Positions 13,914-23,908 of a DNA stretch of 64,000 nt are shown here, one piece after another (positions within the stretch are counted from its first letter, which is position 1; each line of letters opens with the position of its first letter). The notes beneath the pieces are model-generated. The model was not told where the DNA came from and did not search any database. It worked only from the letters and a program-made list of their open reading frames with translations. This DNA comes from Cytobacillus gottheilii (GTDB lineage Bacteria; Bacillota; Bacilli; Bacillales; Cytobacillaceae): assembly GCF_900166665.1 (NCBI RefSeq), contig NZ_LT800494.1, positions 86,459 to 150,458 of the forward strand, read 5' to 3'. The translations under genes and the position numbers were made by a program.

Positions 13914-14285
13914 ATGAAAAAAGAGTTTAGGGTAAAGAAAAATAAAGAATTTCAAGATGCCTTTAAAAAAGGCAAGTCATTTGCAAATCGGCAATTTGTC
14001 GTTTATTCCCTAACGAAAAGCAGCCAGGAGCATTTCCGAATTGGTTTGTCAGTCAGCAAAAAGCTCGGCAATGCTGTAAAGCGCAACCAAATTAAACGCT
14101 ATATACGTCAAGTTTTTCATGAATTGGACGGGGAACTGAAAAATGAGTTTGATTATATTATTATTGCCAGAAAACCAGTTGCTGAAATGGATTACCATGA
14201 AGTAAAAAAAAGTTTGATTCATGTTTTAAAGCTCTCGAAGGTATTGGATCGAAGCTTTAATGGAAATAATGCAAAAAACATATAG
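13914..14285 (+). CDS. rnpA: Ribonuclease P protein component
   Basis: The small basic protein subunit (123 residues from this start) that helps the RNase P RNA cleave tRNA 5' leaders. Conserved core: FANRQFVVY...[27 protein letters not shown], including the RNR-like motif (KRNQIKR), and IIIARKP near the C-terminus. The ATG at 13914 is 9 bases from the AAGGTG ribosome site; an in-frame ATG at 13908 is the alternative. Confidence 0.97.
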   Translation: MKKEFRVKKNKEFQDAFKKGKSFANRQFVVYSLTKSSQEHFRIGLSVSKKLGNAVKRNQIKRYIRQVFHELDGELKNEFDYIIIARKPVAEMDYHEVKKSLIHVLKLSKVLDRSFNGNNAKNI

Positions 14286-14522
14286 TTATGGATTCTCTTT
14301 TAATATAGTAAGACTTCTATTGTAAAAGATGTTAAAATACAATACATATGGCCAGTTGTTCAAAGAGAAGAATGTGTAATTGAGGAAATTGGATTTTATC
14401 TAAGATAGAATCGGGGTCAGAGTTTACGCATTTTCTTGGGAAGGCACATTTTTTGCCCTGGATGGACAGGCTTGAAATAGAAAAAAATAACTATGTATTT
14501 GGCATTAAGGAGGAAAAAACGC

Positions 14523-15311
14523 TTGAAGAAAAGAATACCGTTAATAATTGGTTTAATTCTTGTAACAGTCCTATTATCAGGCTGTACTGAATTTAATGAG
14601 CCGATTACATCTGAAAGTGAAGGATTCTGGAATGAATACATTGTATACCCGCTGTCTCTATTTATCGTAAAAGTTGCTGAATTCGCTGGAGGAAGCTATG
14701 GGTTATCCATTATTATTGTTACAATCCTGATCCGATTATTAATATTGCCATTAATGATTAAGCAAACAAGAAGCTCAAAGGCAATGCAGGCTCTACAGCC
14801 AGAAATGCAGAAGCTGCGTGAAAAATATAGCTCAAAAGATCAAAAAACACAGCAAAAGCTTCAGCAGGAAACAATGGCTTTATTCCAGACTCATGGTGTA
14901 AATCCATTAGCTGGATGTATGCCGCTCTTTATTCAGATGCCGATCTTAATAGGCTTCTACCATGCAATTTCCCGAACTAGAGAAATTGCAAACCATAATT
15001 TCTTATGGTTTGACCTTGGTGCACCAGATCCTATTTATCTTCTGCCGTTAATTGCTGGCTGTACAACATTCATTCAGCAAAAGATGATGATGGCAGGCAC
15101 ACAGCATACTCCGCAAATGGCTGTTCAAATGAACATGATGCTTTGGTTAATGCCGATTATGATCGTCATTTTTGCGATTAACTTCCCAGCTGCACTTTCT
15201 TTATACTGGGTAGTCGGAAATATCTTTATGATTATCCAAACATACTTTATTAAAGGTCCGGACCTGAAAAAAGCGGCTGTATCCGGAAATGCAGGAGGAG
15301 CGAAAAAGTGA
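14523..15311 (+). CDS. yidC: Membrane protein insertase YidC (SpoIIIJ type)
   Basis: Lipoprotein insertase of the YidC/Oxa1/Alb3 family that inserts and folds membrane proteins; in B. subtilis, SpoIIIJ is also needed for sporulation. The 262-residue product has a lipobox LLSGC, a conserved 5-TM core (NYGLSI-like [26 protein letters not shown] is partly visible as [15 protein letters not shown]), then [19 protein letters not shown] and [19 protein letters not shown]. The TTG start is chosen because AAGGAGG lies 7 bases upstream; the frame is open to an ATG at 14493, but that start precedes the ribosome site. The stop overlaps the jag start. Confidence 0.97.
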   Translation: MKKRIPLIIGLILVTVLLSGCTEFNEPITSESEGFWNEYIVYPLSLFIVKVAEFAGGSYGLSIIIVTILIRLLILPLMIKQTRSSKAMQALQPEMQKLREKYSSKDQKTQQKLQQETMALFQTHGVNPLAGCMPLFIQMPILIGFYHAISRTREIANHNFLWFDLGAPDPIYLLPLIAGCTTFIQQKMMMAGTQHTPQMAVQMNMMLWLMPIMIVIFAINFPAALSLYWVVGNIFMIIQTYFIKGPDLKKAAVSGNAGGAKK

Positions 15312-15937
15312 ACGAAATAACTGCTACAGGACAAACCGTCACGGAAGCAGTAAACTCAGCACTAGCTCAACTAAACACAACGAAAGACCGCATAGATATT
15401 ACGATCATTGATGAAGGCAAAAAGGGGATATTTGGCATTTTTGGTTCCCGGCCAGCAGTTGTGAAAGCTGTTATGAAGCTAGATCCAATAGAAGAGGCAA
15501 AAAAGTTTTTATTGGATGTTGGTGAAAAAATGGGCGCGCTGATCGATGTTGAAGTGAAACAAGACGGAAAAAATGTTCAATTTATATTATCCGGAGATAA
15601 AATTGCCATCTTGATCGGTAAAAGAGGACAAACGATTAATTCACTGCAATATTTAACACAGTTAGTGATAAATCGATATTCTAATCAGTATTTCAATGTG
15701 CTGCTGGATGCGGAAGATTATCGCAAGCGACGAAATGACACGTTAATCCAGCTGGCGGAAAGGCTTGCTTCTAAAGCAGTTCATACAGGTCAGAAAATCG
15801 CACTTGAACCGATGCCATCTTATGAAAGAAAGGTTATTCATACAGCATTGGTTGCCAATAAAAAGATTAAAACATACTCAGCTGGCAGCGATCCACATCG
15901 TCATATTGTTATTGAACCATCAAAAAGTCGATCATAG
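15308..15937 (+). CDS. jag: RNA-binding protein Jag (KhpB/EloR family)
   Basis: A 209-residue cytosolic RNA-binding protein with an N-terminal Jag domain (about 1-50), a KH domain ([18 protein letters not shown], about 97-114) and a C-terminal R3H domain (YERKVIH with R-x3-H). Family members act with KhpA as RNA chaperones affecting cell elongation. The GTG start overlaps the yidC stop by four bases (GTGA) behind GGAGGAG, showing translational coupling in a yidC-jag operon. Confidence 0.96.
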   Translation: MNEITATGQTVTEAVNSALAQLNTTKDRIDITIIDEGKKGIFGIFGSRPAVVKAVMKLDPIEEAKKFLLDVGEKMGALIDVEVKQDGKNVQFILSGDKIAILIGKRGQTINSLQYLTQLVINRYSNQYFNVLLDAEDYRKRRNDTLIQLAERLASKAVHTGQKIALEPMPSYERKVIHTALVANKKIKTYSAGSDPHRHIVIEPSKSRS

Positions 15938-15941
15938 ATAG

Positions 15942-15977
15942 AAAAAACCCCAATCCATTGTGATTGGGGTTTTTTTC
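15942..15977 (+). terminator. Intrinsic terminator after jag
   Basis: Stem CCCCAATC / GATTGGGG (15948-15955 with 15962-15969), extended by an A-run and T-run, 5 bases after the jag stop. Confidence 0.92.
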
Positions 15978-16068
15978 TTTGCAAAAAATGTTGAGTCATT
16001 CCTATTAAAAATAGTCCGTGAATATTGCTGGATTAATGAATTCTGCTTTCGTTTTATTGTTATTCACA

Positions 16069-16150
16069 TGTGGATAAGTTAAAATAGAGCATATCAAATG
16101 GACGAATTGTGGATAAAATGATGATTAAGCTATTTTAGCATTGTGGACAA
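16069..16150. promoter_or_regulatory. DnaA-box cluster upstream of mnmE
   Basis: Two perfect DnaA boxes (TGTGGATAA at 16069-16077 and 16108-16116) and one near match (TGTGGACAA at 16142-16150), all in the same orientation, lie 110-190 bases before mnmE. B. subtilis has a known DnaA-box cluster at the same gene (thdF), one of several sites outside oriC bound by DnaA. It may regulate mnmE or titrate DnaA. Confidence 0.8.
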
Positions 16151-16261
16151 TTGATTTTGTTTGCTTTTCTAATAGATACGGATATGATATGCTGAACTTT
16201 TGGGAAATAAAATTTACTCGATTTTAAATAGATAAATGCAGGATAAAGAGAGGTGAATATA

Positions 16262-17650
16262 ATGTTGGAATTAGATACAATTGCGGCCATCTCGACGCCA
16301 ATGGGAGAAGGAGCAATTGCGATTGTCAGATTGAGCGGTCCGCAGGCTTTTGACATTGCTGATGTATTATTCAAAGGTGTATCTGGAAAAAACGTGAAGG
16401 AAGTACCTTCACATACGATCCATTATGGCAATATTATAGATCCCAGCACAGGGCAAATTGCAGAAGAAGTAATGGTCTCTGTTATGAAGGGACCTAAAAC
16501 TTTCACAAAAGAGGATGTAGTTGAAATTAATTGCCACGGCGGACTTGTATCTGTAAACCGTGTACTTCAGCTGCTGCTTAATCATGGGGCACGTTTAGCG
16601 GAACCTGGAGAATTTACAAAAAGGGCATTTTTAAATGGGCGAATAGACCTGTCGCAAGCAGAAGCAGTTATGGATTTGATCCGCGCTAAAACGGACAGAG
16701 CGATGAATGTTGCGTTAGGACAAATGGAGGGCAGATTATCAAAGTTAATTCGCGGCTTGAGACAGGAAATTTTAGAAATCTTAGCTCACGTTGAAGTTAA
16801 TATCGATTATCCAGAATACGATGATGTAGAAGAAATGACCCATCATATGCTGCTTGAAAAATCTGCTTTTGTTAAACAAGAAATTGAAAAATTACTGAGA
16901 ACTTCCCAGCAGGGGAAGATACTGAGAGAAGGTCTATCAACGGTTATCGTAGGACGGCCGAATGTAGGGAAATCTTCTTTATTAAATAGTTTAGTTCACG
17001 AAAATAAGGCGATTGTCACTGACATTCCAGGAACAACACGTGATGTGATCGAGGAATATGTAAATGTACGCGGAGTTCCGTTAAGACTGCTGGATACAGC
17101 GGGTATAAGAGAAACTGAGGATATTGTAGAAAGAATCGGAGTAGAAAAATCGAGACAGGTTTTAAAGGAAGCTGATTTACTGCTCCTTGTCTTGAATTAC
17201 TCAGATGAACTCAGTGTGGAAGATGAAAATCTTTTCAAAGCTGTCGAAGGAATGGACGTTATTGTGATTGTAAACAAAACGGACTTGCCAGCAAAAATTG
17301 ATATGGACAAGGTTCGTACCTTAGCAGGTAATCATAAACTTGTGACGACTTCCTTATTGGCAGAACAAGGTGTGGATGAATTAGAAGAAGCAATTGCCAG
17401 CTTATTTTTCAGCGGCTCAATTGAATCTGGTGATATGACATATGTTTCAAATACCCGTCATATTGCATTATTAAATCAGGCACTCAACACCATTAATGAG
17501 GCCATACAAGGTGTTGAATTGGGAACACCCATTGATATTGTTCAAATTGACCTAACAAGAACATGGGAGCTGCTTGGAGAAATCATTGGCGACAGCGTTC
17601 ATGAAAGCTTAATTGATCAGCTTTTCTCTCAATTCTGCTTAGGAAAATAG
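16262..17650 (+). CDS. mnmE: tRNA uridine-5-carboxymethylaminomethyl modification GTPase MnmE
   Basis: Works with MnmG to install the cmnm5 group on wobble U34 of tRNAs. The 462-residue product has an N-terminal folate-binding domain, a helical domain holding an inserted GTPase domain with G1 GRPNVGKS (231-238), [13 protein letters not shown] and NKTD, and the C-terminal catalytic-Cys motif FCLGK (usually FCIGK). The ATG at 16262 follows AGAGAGGTG at a good distance; a GTG nine bases upstream overlaps that site. DnaA boxes lie upstream. Confidence 0.98.
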   Translation: MLELDTIAAISTPMGEGAIAIVRLSGPQAFDIADVLFKGVSGKNVKEVPSHTIHYGNIIDPSTGQIAEEVMVSVMKGPKTFTKEDVVEINCHGGLVSVNRVLQLLLNHGARLAEPGEFTKRAFLNGRIDLSQAEAVMDLIRAKTDRAMNVALGQMEGRLSKLIRGLRQEILEILAHVEVNIDYPEYDDVEEMTHHMLLEKSAFVKQEIEKLLRTSQQGKILREGLSTVIVGRPNVGKSSLLNSLVHENKAIVTDIPGTTRDVIEEYVNVRGVPLRLLDTAGIRETEDIVERIGVEKSRQVLKEADLLLLVLNYSDELSVEDENLFKAVEGMDVIVIVNKTDLPAKIDMDKVRTLAGNHKLVTTSLLAEQGVDELEEAIASLFFSGSIESGDMTYVSNTRHIALLNQALNTINEAIQGVELGTPIDIVQIDLTRTWELLGEIIGDSVHESLIDQLFSQFCLGK

Positions 17651-17680
17651 GAAACATATTAGAGAATGAATTAAGAACTT

Positions 17681-17749
17681 TGTCTAGCAGCAGCGTCTAG
17701 CCCCTCGAGGTTTACTAGTCAGGGCTGAGCAAGGCGCTTGCGCTTTTCG
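17681..17749 (+). repeat. Family A repeat, copy A1 (short form)
   Basis: A 69-base element starting TGTCTAGCAGCAGCGTCTAG and ending CTTGCGCTTTTCG. It is about 85 per cent alike to copy A2 38 bases downstream. It folds as an imperfect hairpin with a CTCGAG-containing loop. It fills the mnmE-mnmG gap and has no coding potential. Confidence 0.85.
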
Positions 17750-17787
17750 TATAGAGAATAACGTATCATTATTTTAACTTTGAACAG

Positions 17788-17856
17788 TGTCTAGCTCCAG
17801 CGCCTAGACCCTCGAGGTTTACTAGTCGGGGCTGAGCAAGGCGCTTGCGCTTTTCG
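17788..17856 (+). repeat. Family A repeat, copy A2 (short form)
   Basis: Helix 1 GCGCCT (17800-17805) pairs with AGGCGC (17839-17844) and helix 2 AGACCC (17806-17811) pairs with GGGGCT (17828-17833) with one mismatch, leaving a 5-base bulge GAGCA. The element ends directly against the AGGAGG ribosome site of mnmG, so the mnmG leader contains the hairpin. Confidence 0.88.
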
Positions 17857-17872
17857 TATAGGAGGTAAGAAC

Positions 17873-19762
17873 ATGCCATATGAGGCAGGGAATTATGATG
17901 TAATCGTCATTGGTGCTGGGCATGCAGGTGTTGAAGCTGGATTGGCTTCAGCGCGTTTAGGTGCTAAAACGCTGATGGTTACGATCAATTTAGATATGGT
18001 TGCCTTTATGCCGTGTAATCCATCGGTTGGTGGACCCGCTAAAGGAATTGTTGTTAGAGAAATTGACGCATTAGGCGGAGAAATGGGAAGAAATATCGAC
18101 AAAACCCATATCCAAATGCGGATGTTAAATACAGGTAAAGGTCCGGCTGTTCGGGCGTTAAGAGCGCAGGCGGATAAATTCACCTATCAGCATGAAATGA
18201 AAAAAACGATGGAAAACGAAGAGAATCTGACGCTTATTCAGGGAATGGTTGAGCGTTTAATCGTTGAGGACGGCGTATGTAAAGGTGTCATTACACAGAC
18301 TGGTGCCATCTATCAGGCAAAATCAGTTGTTATTACGACCGGAACCTTCCTGCGCGGCGAGATAATTTTAGGAGAACTGAAATATTCAAGCGGACCGAAC
18401 AATCAGCAGCCATCCATTAAGCTTTCAGAGCACTTGCAGGAACTTGGCTTTGATCTCGTTCGTTTTAAAACAGGGACACCCCCTCGTGTTAACAGCAACT
18501 CAATTGATTACAGCAAAACTGAGATTCAGCCAGGTGATGATGTACCCCGTGCATTCTCTTTTGAAACAACGAAATATATTACAGATCAGCTTCCGTGCTG
18601 GCTGACTTATACAAATGAACAGACACATACGATCATTGATGACAATCTCCATCGTTCACCAATGTATTCAGGCATGATCAAGGGAACTGGACCTCGCTAT
18701 TGTCCTTCAATTGAAGACAAGGTGGTCCGTTTTAATGACAAACCTCGTCATCAAATTTTCCTGGAGCCCGAGGGCAGAAACACCCAAGAAGTTTATGTGC
18801 AAGGATTATCAACAAGCTTGCCTGAGGATGTTCAGCATAAAATCCTTAAGACCATCCCGGGACTTGAAAATGTGCAAATGATGCGACCTGGCTATGCGAT
18901 CGAATATGATTCGATTGTACCCACACAGCTTTGGCCAACACTTGAAACGAAAAAGATTAAAAGCCTATATACTGCAGGTCAAATTAACGGCACATCTGGT
19001 TACGAAGAAGCGGCTGGCCAAGGGTTGATGGCAGGAATGAATGCAGGCTTAAATGCACTGGGCAAGGAAGAAGTGATATTAAGCCGTTCTGACGCTTATA
19101 TTGGTGTACTAATTGATGATCTCGTGACAAAGGGGACAAATGAACCGTATCGTCTATTGACTTCACGTGCAGAATATCGTCTGCTGCTGCGCCATGATAA
19201 TGCAGATCTGCGCTTAACTGAATTGGGTCATAAGGTTGGCTTAATTAAAGAAGATCGTTTTGCTCGTTTCACAGCAAAAAAACAAGCAGTTGAAGCAGAA
19301 AAAGAGCGTCTAAAAACACTAATGATTAAACCAACAGCCCAGGTTCAGGAGCTGATTCAATCACTTGGAGGCAGCGAGCTAAAGGATGGCATCCGTGCAG
19401 CTGACCTGCTAAAGCGCCCTGAAATGAACTATAGTCATATTAATCAGCTAGTTCCGGCAGACATACAGCTGGATGGAGATGTGACCGAACAGGTAGAAAT
19501 CCAAATTAAATATGAGGGTTATATTGAAAAGTCTCTTCAGCAAGTAGATCGGCTGAAAAAGATGGAAAATAAGAAAATCCCTGAGAATATTGATTATGAT
19601 GCCATTAATGGACTAGCTTCAGAGGCAAGGCAGAAATTAAAAGAAGTTCGGCCGCTTTCGATTGCACAGGCGTCAAGAATTTCCGGCGTCAATCCGGCGG
19701 ATATCTCCATTTTACTTGTTTATTTGGAGCAAGGCAGAATTGCAAAAATAGCAAACGACTAA
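17873..19762 (+). CDS. mnmG: tRNA uridine-5-carboxymethylaminomethyl modification enzyme MnmG
   Basis: FAD-dependent partner of MnmE (formerly GidA), 629 residues, normal length. The N-terminal dinucleotide-binding motif is [12 protein letters not shown] (about 12-23). Family signatures [11 protein letters not shown] and [16 protein letters not shown] are present, and the C-terminal helical domain that contacts MnmE and tRNA is complete. AGGAGG lies 9 bases before the ATG. It is separated from mnmE by two family A repeats but is otherwise in the usual mnmE-mnmG-rsmG order. Confidence 0.98.
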   Translation: MPYEAGNYDVIVIGAGHAGVEAGLASARLGAKTLMVTINLDMVAFMPCNPSVGGPAKGIVVREIDALGGEMGRNIDKTHIQMRMLNTGKGPAVRALRAQADKFTYQHEMKKTMENEENLTLIQGMVERLIVEDGVCKGVITQTGAIYQAKSVVITTGTFLRGEIILGELKYSSGPNNQQPSIKLSEHLQELGFDLVRFKTGTPPRVNSNSIDYSKTEIQPGDDVPRAFSFETTKYITDQLPCWLTYTNEQTHTIIDDNLHRSPMYSGMIKGTGPRYCPSIEDKVVRFNDKPRHQIFLEPEGRNTQEVYVQGLSTSLPEDVQHKILKTIPGLENVQMMRPGYAIEYDSIVPTQLWPTLETKKIKSLYTAGQINGTSGYEEAAGQGLMAGMNAGLNALGKEEVILSRSDAYIGVLIDDLVTKGTNEPYRLLTSRAEYRLLLRHDNADLRLTELGHKVGLIKEDRFARFTAKKQAVEAEKERLKTLMIKPTAQVQELIQSLGGSELKDGIRAADLLKRPEMNYSHINQLVPADIQLDGDVTEQVEIQIKYEGYIEKSLQQVDRLKKMENKKIPENIDYDAINGLASEARQKLKEVRPLSIAQASRISGVNPADISILLVYLEQGRIAKIAND

Positions 19763-19790
19763 TCTGCTAATAGCGAGAAAGGATTGTCCG

Positions 19791-20507
19791 ATGAACACGA
19801 CCGAATTTACTGAAATGCTTGCGGCGAAAGGGATCTCCCTTTCGTCTGAGCAAATCAGACAATATGAAATTTATTATTCTACTCTCGTTGAGTGGAATGA
19901 GAAAATGAATTTAACAGCAATTACGGATAAAGAAGAAGTATATTTAAAACATTTCTACGATTCCATTTCCGCAGCCTTTTATTATGATTTTAATGAACCG
20001 CTGCATCTATGTGATGTAGGGGCTGGAGCTGGTTTTCCAAGCATTCCGATAAAAATTGCTTTCCCGCATTTACATATAACGATTGTAGATTCACTCAACA
20101 AAAGAATTGGGTTTCTAGAGCATTTAGCCAAGGAGCTTAACCTGACAAATGTCCGCTTTATTCATGATCGGGCGGAGACCTTTGGACAAAATCCGAATCA
20201 TAGACAGTCATATGATGTTGTTACTGCACGCGCCGTAGCACGGTTATCTGTGCTAAGTGAACTATGTCTGCCGCTTGTAAAGCAGGGCGGGACTTTTGTT
20301 GCAATGAAAGGGGCAAGTGCGCAGGAAGAGATCGATGCCGGAAAGAAGGCAATCGCAACCCTTGGCGGCCGCTTAAAGGAATGTCATACTTTTATATTGC
20401 CGCAAGAAGAAAGTGAACGAAATATTTTAATCATTGAAAAAGAAAAACAAACACCAAAAAAATACCCGAGAAAGCCTGGTACACCAAATAAAACACCCAT
20501 TGAATAA
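19791..20507 (+). CDS. rsmG: 16S rRNA (guanine-527-N7)-methyltransferase RsmG
   Basis: SAM-dependent methyltransferase of 238 residues modifying G527 in the 530 loop of 16S rRNA; loss gives low-level streptomycin resistance in other bacteria. The SAM-binding motif is [19 protein letters not shown], followed by [14 protein letters not shown] and the catalytic-face region VTARAVARL. An AGAAAGGA ribosome site precedes the ATG. It lies 28 bases after mnmG in the same operon. Confidence 0.97.
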   Translation: MNTTEFTEMLAAKGISLSSEQIRQYEIYYSTLVEWNEKMNLTAITDKEEVYLKHFYDSISAAFYYDFNEPLHLCDVGAGAGFPSIPIKIAFPHLHITIVDSLNKRIGFLEHLAKELNLTNVRFIHDRAETFGQNPNHRQSYDVVTARAVARLSVLSELCLPLVKQGGTFVAMKGASAQEEIDAGKKAIATLGGRLKECHTFILPQEESERNILIIEKEKQTPKKYPRKPGTPNKTPIE

Positions 20508-20638
20508 CAATGAATGATTGGTGTATTCTTCACATTGAAAAACATAAAATGTGCAAAACATGTTATATTTATCATGCAGGAATTGTCATATCACTAGAGA
20601 ATATGTAATAGGGAGTTTCGTAAAGGTGGTGCAGGGTG

Positions 20639-21508
20639 ATGAAAAATTCTTTCTCACGCTTTTTTGGCCTAGGCGAAAAGGGAGAAGAAGTGGAAACAGA
20701 GAATCAGCTTGAAATAGATGAAGTTTCTGACCACGATGAAGTGAAAAAAATACCAATAGATAAAATCGTACCGAACCGTTTTCAGCCAAGAACGGTATTT
20801 GACGATGAAAAAATAGAAGAGCTTGCGCGTACGATTCATATTCATGGCATCATTCAGCCTATTGTTATCCGCGAGTATGCGGATGATCAGTTCGAGATCA
20901 TTGCTGGGGAACGAAGATGGCGCGCCATGAAAAAATTAGAGTGGACTGAAGTGCCTGCCATTGTAAGGAATCTGAGCGATACTGAAACAGCTTCAGTTGC
21001 CCTTATAGAAAATTTACAGCGCGAGGAGCTTTCCCCGATTGAAGAAGCGGTTGCTTACGGAAAGCTACTAGAGCTGCATAATTTGACACAAGAGGCGCTT
21101 GCACAGCGATTGGGAAAAGGGCAATCAACTGTCGCCAATAAGCTGCGTTTATTAAAGCTGCCAGAACAAGTTCAGGAAGCTGTCTTAAACAAAGAAATAA
21201 CAGAGCGGCATGCCCGGTCACTTATTCCTTTAAAGGATCCAGAAAAGCAGGTGATCCTGCTCCAGGAAATCATTGATAAAAACCTTAATGTTAAGCAGAC
21301 AGAAGATCGTGTTGTCAAAATGCTTGAGCAAAAACAGGTAAAGCCAAAGCCAAAAAGAAAAGCATTCAGCAAAGACATGCGAATTGCAGTCAATACCATC
21401 CGCCAATCTCTATCAATGGTAGAAGACAGTGGAATAAACTTAAACTCTGAAGAAGAAGAATTTGATGAGTTTTATCAGATTACCATTAAAATACCGAAGA
21501 AGAAATGA
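20639..21508 (+). CDS. noc: Nucleoid occlusion protein Noc
   Basis: ParB-family CTP-switch DNA-binding protein that stops Z-ring assembly over the nucleoid. The 289-residue product starts [14 protein letters not shown], an amphipathic N-terminal membrane-targeting helix typical of Noc. ParB motifs follow: PNRFQPR, GERRWRA (CTP-binding box) and [14 protein letters not shown], then the helix-turn-helix [31 protein letters not shown] lies 9 bases before the ATG; an adjacent upstream GTG is the alternative. It resembles parB in the same window, reflecting their known duplication origin. No Noc-binding palindrome was recognised nearby. Confidence 0.97.
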   Translation: MKNSFSRFFGLGEKGEEVETENQLEIDEVSDHDEVKKIPIDKIVPNRFQPRTVFDDEKIEELARTIHIHGIIQPIVIREYADDQFEIIAGERRWRAMKKLEWTEVPAIVRNLSDTETASVALIENLQREELSPIEEAVAYGKLLELHNLTQEALAQRLGKGQSTVANKLRLLKLPEQVQEAVLNKEITERHARSLIPLKDPEKQVILLQEIIDKNLNVKQTEDRVVKMLEQKQVKPKPKRKAFSKDMRIAVNTIRQSLSMVEDSGINLNSEEEEFDEFYQITIKIPKKK

Positions 21509-21706
21509 TCTTATTTTAGTATCTTATCTTATTCAAAATAAAGCCTTTTTCTGTGCGATTGCTGTTTTAATAATCATTCTTTAAAGAGAAGCAAATGTTT
21601 GTTGATTGTTGCGAAAGCGAGTAATCTGAAGTCGAATTCTTTGTGCATCTACTATGCAAAAGCAACAAAGTTTGAAAAAACAGCCAGAATAAAGATATAA
21701 CATTCG

Positions 21707-21734
21707 AGACCAATGAAATTTTGGTCTTTTTTTT
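21707..21734 (+). terminator. Intrinsic terminator in the noc-yoaS gap
   Basis: Stem AGACCAA / TTGGTCT with a 7-base loop and eight T, about 200 bases after noc. The 21,509-21,706 stretch before it has no supported gene. Confidence 0.8.
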
Positions 21735-21767
21735 GTTTGATTTTATATGGATAAAATGACTTTCGAA

Positions 21768-21822
21768 ATTGTTTTACAATAAAAAAAACATAATAAAAGA
21801 TAAAAATTTATTGTAAAACGAT
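21768..21822 (+). promoter_or_regulatory. Paired palindromic operator candidates before yoaS-yozG
   Basis: ATTGTTTTACAAT (21768-21780, perfect 5+3+5 palindrome) and ATTGTAAAACGAT (21810-21822, one mismatch) are the same motif in opposite orientation, 42 bases apart centre to centre (four helical turns). They form a perfect 13-bp inverted repeat, GTTTTACAATAAA with TTTATTGTAAAAC. They lie 50-100 bases before an operon encoding its own small HTH protein, which is the natural candidate binder. Inference. Confidence 0.6.
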
Positions 21823-21870
21823 AAATAATATGGTAAATTCAAATTGGTAAAATAAAAGTGAGGTGTATGT

Positions 21871-22353
21871 ATGAAACAAGTATCAACTCTTTTCTTAAAG
21901 ATGGCTGTTATTTTTATTGGAATACCGATTCTCGCACTATGTATATTTTTAGTGCCACAGATGGGAAAGGTTGCAGCAGAACTGCTCCCTGATTTTCCTG
22001 CTATTAAGTATATGGTTTATATGATTTTTTGGGGTTCTGCGATCCCTTTCTACTTTGCTTTATTTCAGGCGTTCAGCCTATTGCGCTATATCGACAGCAA
22101 CAAAGCGTTTTCCCAAGTTTCTGTGAATGCACTAAAGAAGATTAAGTATTGCGCTATCATCATCAGCAGTTTGCATATCCTTGCCCTTCCACTTTTTTAT
22201 CTATTTGCGGAAGTGGATGATGCTCCGGGTGTTATTCTTGTAGGAATGCTTGTCCCATTTGCATCGATGGTCATTGCAGTCTTTGCGGCAGTACTGCAAA
22301 AATTGCTGCAAGAAGCAATCGATATCAAATCAGAAAATGATTTAACGGTCTGA
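21871..22353 (+). CDS. yoaS: DUF2975 membrane protein (YoaS-like)
   Basis: A 160-residue integral membrane protein with four predicted membrane segments (about 12-30, 47-68, 91-113 and 122-145). Length, topology and the following YozG-like gene identify the DUF2975 family (B. subtilis YoaS); its function is unknown. GTGAGGTG precedes the ATG. It is the first gene of a three-gene unit (yoaS-yozG-yoaT) that sits between noc and parA. Confidence 0.8.
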   Translation: MKQVSTLFLKMAVIFIGIPILALCIFLVPQMGKVAAELLPDFPAIKYMVYMIFWGSAIPFYFALFQAFSLLRYIDSNKAFSQVSVNALKKIKYCAIIISSLHILALPLFYLFAEVDDAPGVILVGMLVPFASMVIAVFAAVLQKLLQEAIDIKSENDLTV

Positions 22354-22363
22354 GGTGAACATA

Positions 22364-22591
22364 ATGGCAATTATTATTAATATTGACGTCATGCTGGCGA
22401 AAAGGAAAATGAGTGTAACAGAACTTTCAGAGCGGGTAGGTATCACGATGGCAAACCTTTCAATTTTAAAAAATGGGAAGGCGAAGGCGATTCGTTTTTC
22501 AACTTTAGAAGCTATTTGTCAGGCGTTAGACTGCCAGCCTGGAGATATTTTAGAATATAAAAGTGATGAAAAAGGTCAAAGTGAAGATTAG
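22364..22591 (+). CDS. yozG: Small Xre-family regulator YozG-like
   Basis: A 75-residue Cro/C1-type helix-turn-helix protein; the HTH (SVTELSERVGITMANLSILKNGKA) is followed by FSTLEAICQALDCQPGDILEY, the closing signature of the YozG group. The ATG at 22364 uses the TGAGGTG site 7 bases upstream and starts 10 bases after yoaS. The tight coupling to a DUF2975 gene and the paired palindromes before the operon suggest autoregulation. It probably binds DNA as a dimer. Confidence 0.87.
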   Translation: MAIIINIDVMLAKRKMSVTELSERVGITMANLSILKNGKAKAIRFSTLEAICQALDCQPGDILEYKSDEKGQSED

Positions 22592-22639
22592 AACAATGAT
22601 ACAGCAGGGATGATAGCAATGAATAATGGAGGTGGAACC

Positions 22640-23464
22640 GTGAAGGCATTTAAGCAGCTTATTCATTTTGGCTGGGAACAGGCATTATCTTGTCTTTTCC
22701 CTGTTGTGATTTTTGCCTCATTAGCTTTAACACAGTTTGTACAGCTTCCTTTTTTTCACCGTTATGACTGGCTGTTGATCATTTGTCTATTGATGCAGTG
22801 GTGGATGGTGCGTTCTGGACTTGAAACGCGTGATGAACTAAAAGTAATTACCTTATTCCATATTATTGGTCTGGCTCTGGAACTCTTTAAAGTGCATATG
22901 GGATCGTGGTCATATCCGGAAGAAGGGTTTTTCAAGGTATTTGGAGTACCATTATACAGCGGATTTATGTATGCCAGTGTAGCCAGCTATCTTTGTCAGG
23001 CTTGGAGAAGACTGAATGTTAACCTTGTGAAGTGGCCGCCATTTTTAGCTGTTGTACCACTTGCCTCTGCAATCTATTTGAACTTTTTTACTCATCATTT
23101 TTGGGTGGATATCCGCTGGTGGCTATCCGCTCTCGTCATCATCGTTTTTTGGAAATCAGCGGTTACATATGAAGTAAATGGCTCGATCTATCGTATGCCG
23201 CTCGTCTTTTCATTTATCCTAATTGGATTCTTTATCTGGATTGCTGAGAATATCGCTACCTTCTTTGGTGCCTGGCAATACCCAAACCAAACCGAGGCCT
23301 GGAGTCTCGTACACCTAGGAAAGGTTAGCTCATGGCTCCTGCTCGTCATAGTCAGCTTCCTCATCGTTGCGACCTTAAAACAAGTAAAACGAAACCAGCC
23401 CTTTGACTCCAAAACGTATGACAAACAAGTAGTCACAGCGGAATTAAACGAGCAGAAACAATAA
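22640..23464 (+). CDS. yoaT: DUF817 membrane protein (YoaT-like)
   Basis: A 274-residue membrane protein of the DUF817 family with about eight hydrophobic segments. Recognisable family stretches are YPEEGFFKVFGVPLYSGFMYAS and the late FIWIAENIATFFGAWQYP; only parts are quoted here. The GTG at 22640 follows AATGGAGGTGG at ideal distance, so I prefer it over the ATG at 22610. Function is unknown. B. subtilis has the same trio yoaS-yozG-yoaT at another chromosomal position, so the cluster has moved as a unit. Confidence 0.82.
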   Translation: MKAFKQLIHFGWEQALSCLFPVVIFASLALTQFVQLPFFHRYDWLLIICLLMQWWMVRSGLETRDELKVITLFHIIGLALELFKVHMGSWSYPEEGFFKVFGVPLYSGFMYASVASYLCQAWRRLNVNLVKWPPFLAVVPLASAIYLNFFTHHFWVDIRWWLSALVIIVFWKSAVTYEVNGSIYRMPLVFSFILIGFFIWIAENIATFFGAWQYPNQTEAWSLVHLGKVSSWLLLVIVSFLIVATLKQVKRNQPFDSKTYDKQVVTAELNEQKQ

Positions 23465-23510
23465 TCATTGAACCCTTTCTGAAAATAACTCTCTAGATAG
23501 AATTTAGAAA

Positions 23511-23537
23511 AGCAACGAGGAATTGTTGCTTTTTTTA
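23511..23537 (+). terminator. Intrinsic terminator after yoaT
   Basis: Stem AGCAAC / GTTGCT with an 8-base loop followed by TTTTTTT. Confidence 0.8.
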
Positions 23538-23636
23538 TTGGTCTTTTTTATGAAAAAAATATTACTTAGTAAGTTAATAGTGAGGTCTCTTATTTATCCA
23601 AAGGTTTTTAAAAGGGTTATTTGCAATACACATCTT

Positions 23637-23757
23637 GGTTGGAACGGAATGGTGCGAGACTCCTGCGGGAGAAGTGAGAAAGATGAGACCCTATAGGTGC
23701 GCCGAGGAGGCTCATCTCTCACCCGCGGAAAGCGAGTACCATGTAGTGGAAACGATA
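23637..23757 (+). repeat. Family B structured repeat, copy B1
   Basis: About 120 bases alike to copy B2 at 62,190: GGTGCGAGACTCCTGCGGGA near the start and CCGCGGAAAGCGAG near the end. Internal arms GTGAGA and GATGAG pair with CTCATC and TCTCAC. It lies in the yoaT-parA gap. Its left half is more eroded than B2. Confidence 0.8.
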
Positions 23758-23908
23758 TTACTTTTTTAAAAGTCACCCTAACTTACAAAACAACTGAATA
23801 AAAAATGATTCTCCTAATCAATTCATGATAAAATAGAATACGTGATTTAAATTCTTACCAATAGTCCATTTATTAATAGAAACTTTTGATATGAAGGTAG
23901 GTGACATC

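Noticed and set aside
23594-23776. 60-codon minus-strand frame
   Set aside because: It is the translation of family B repeat B1.
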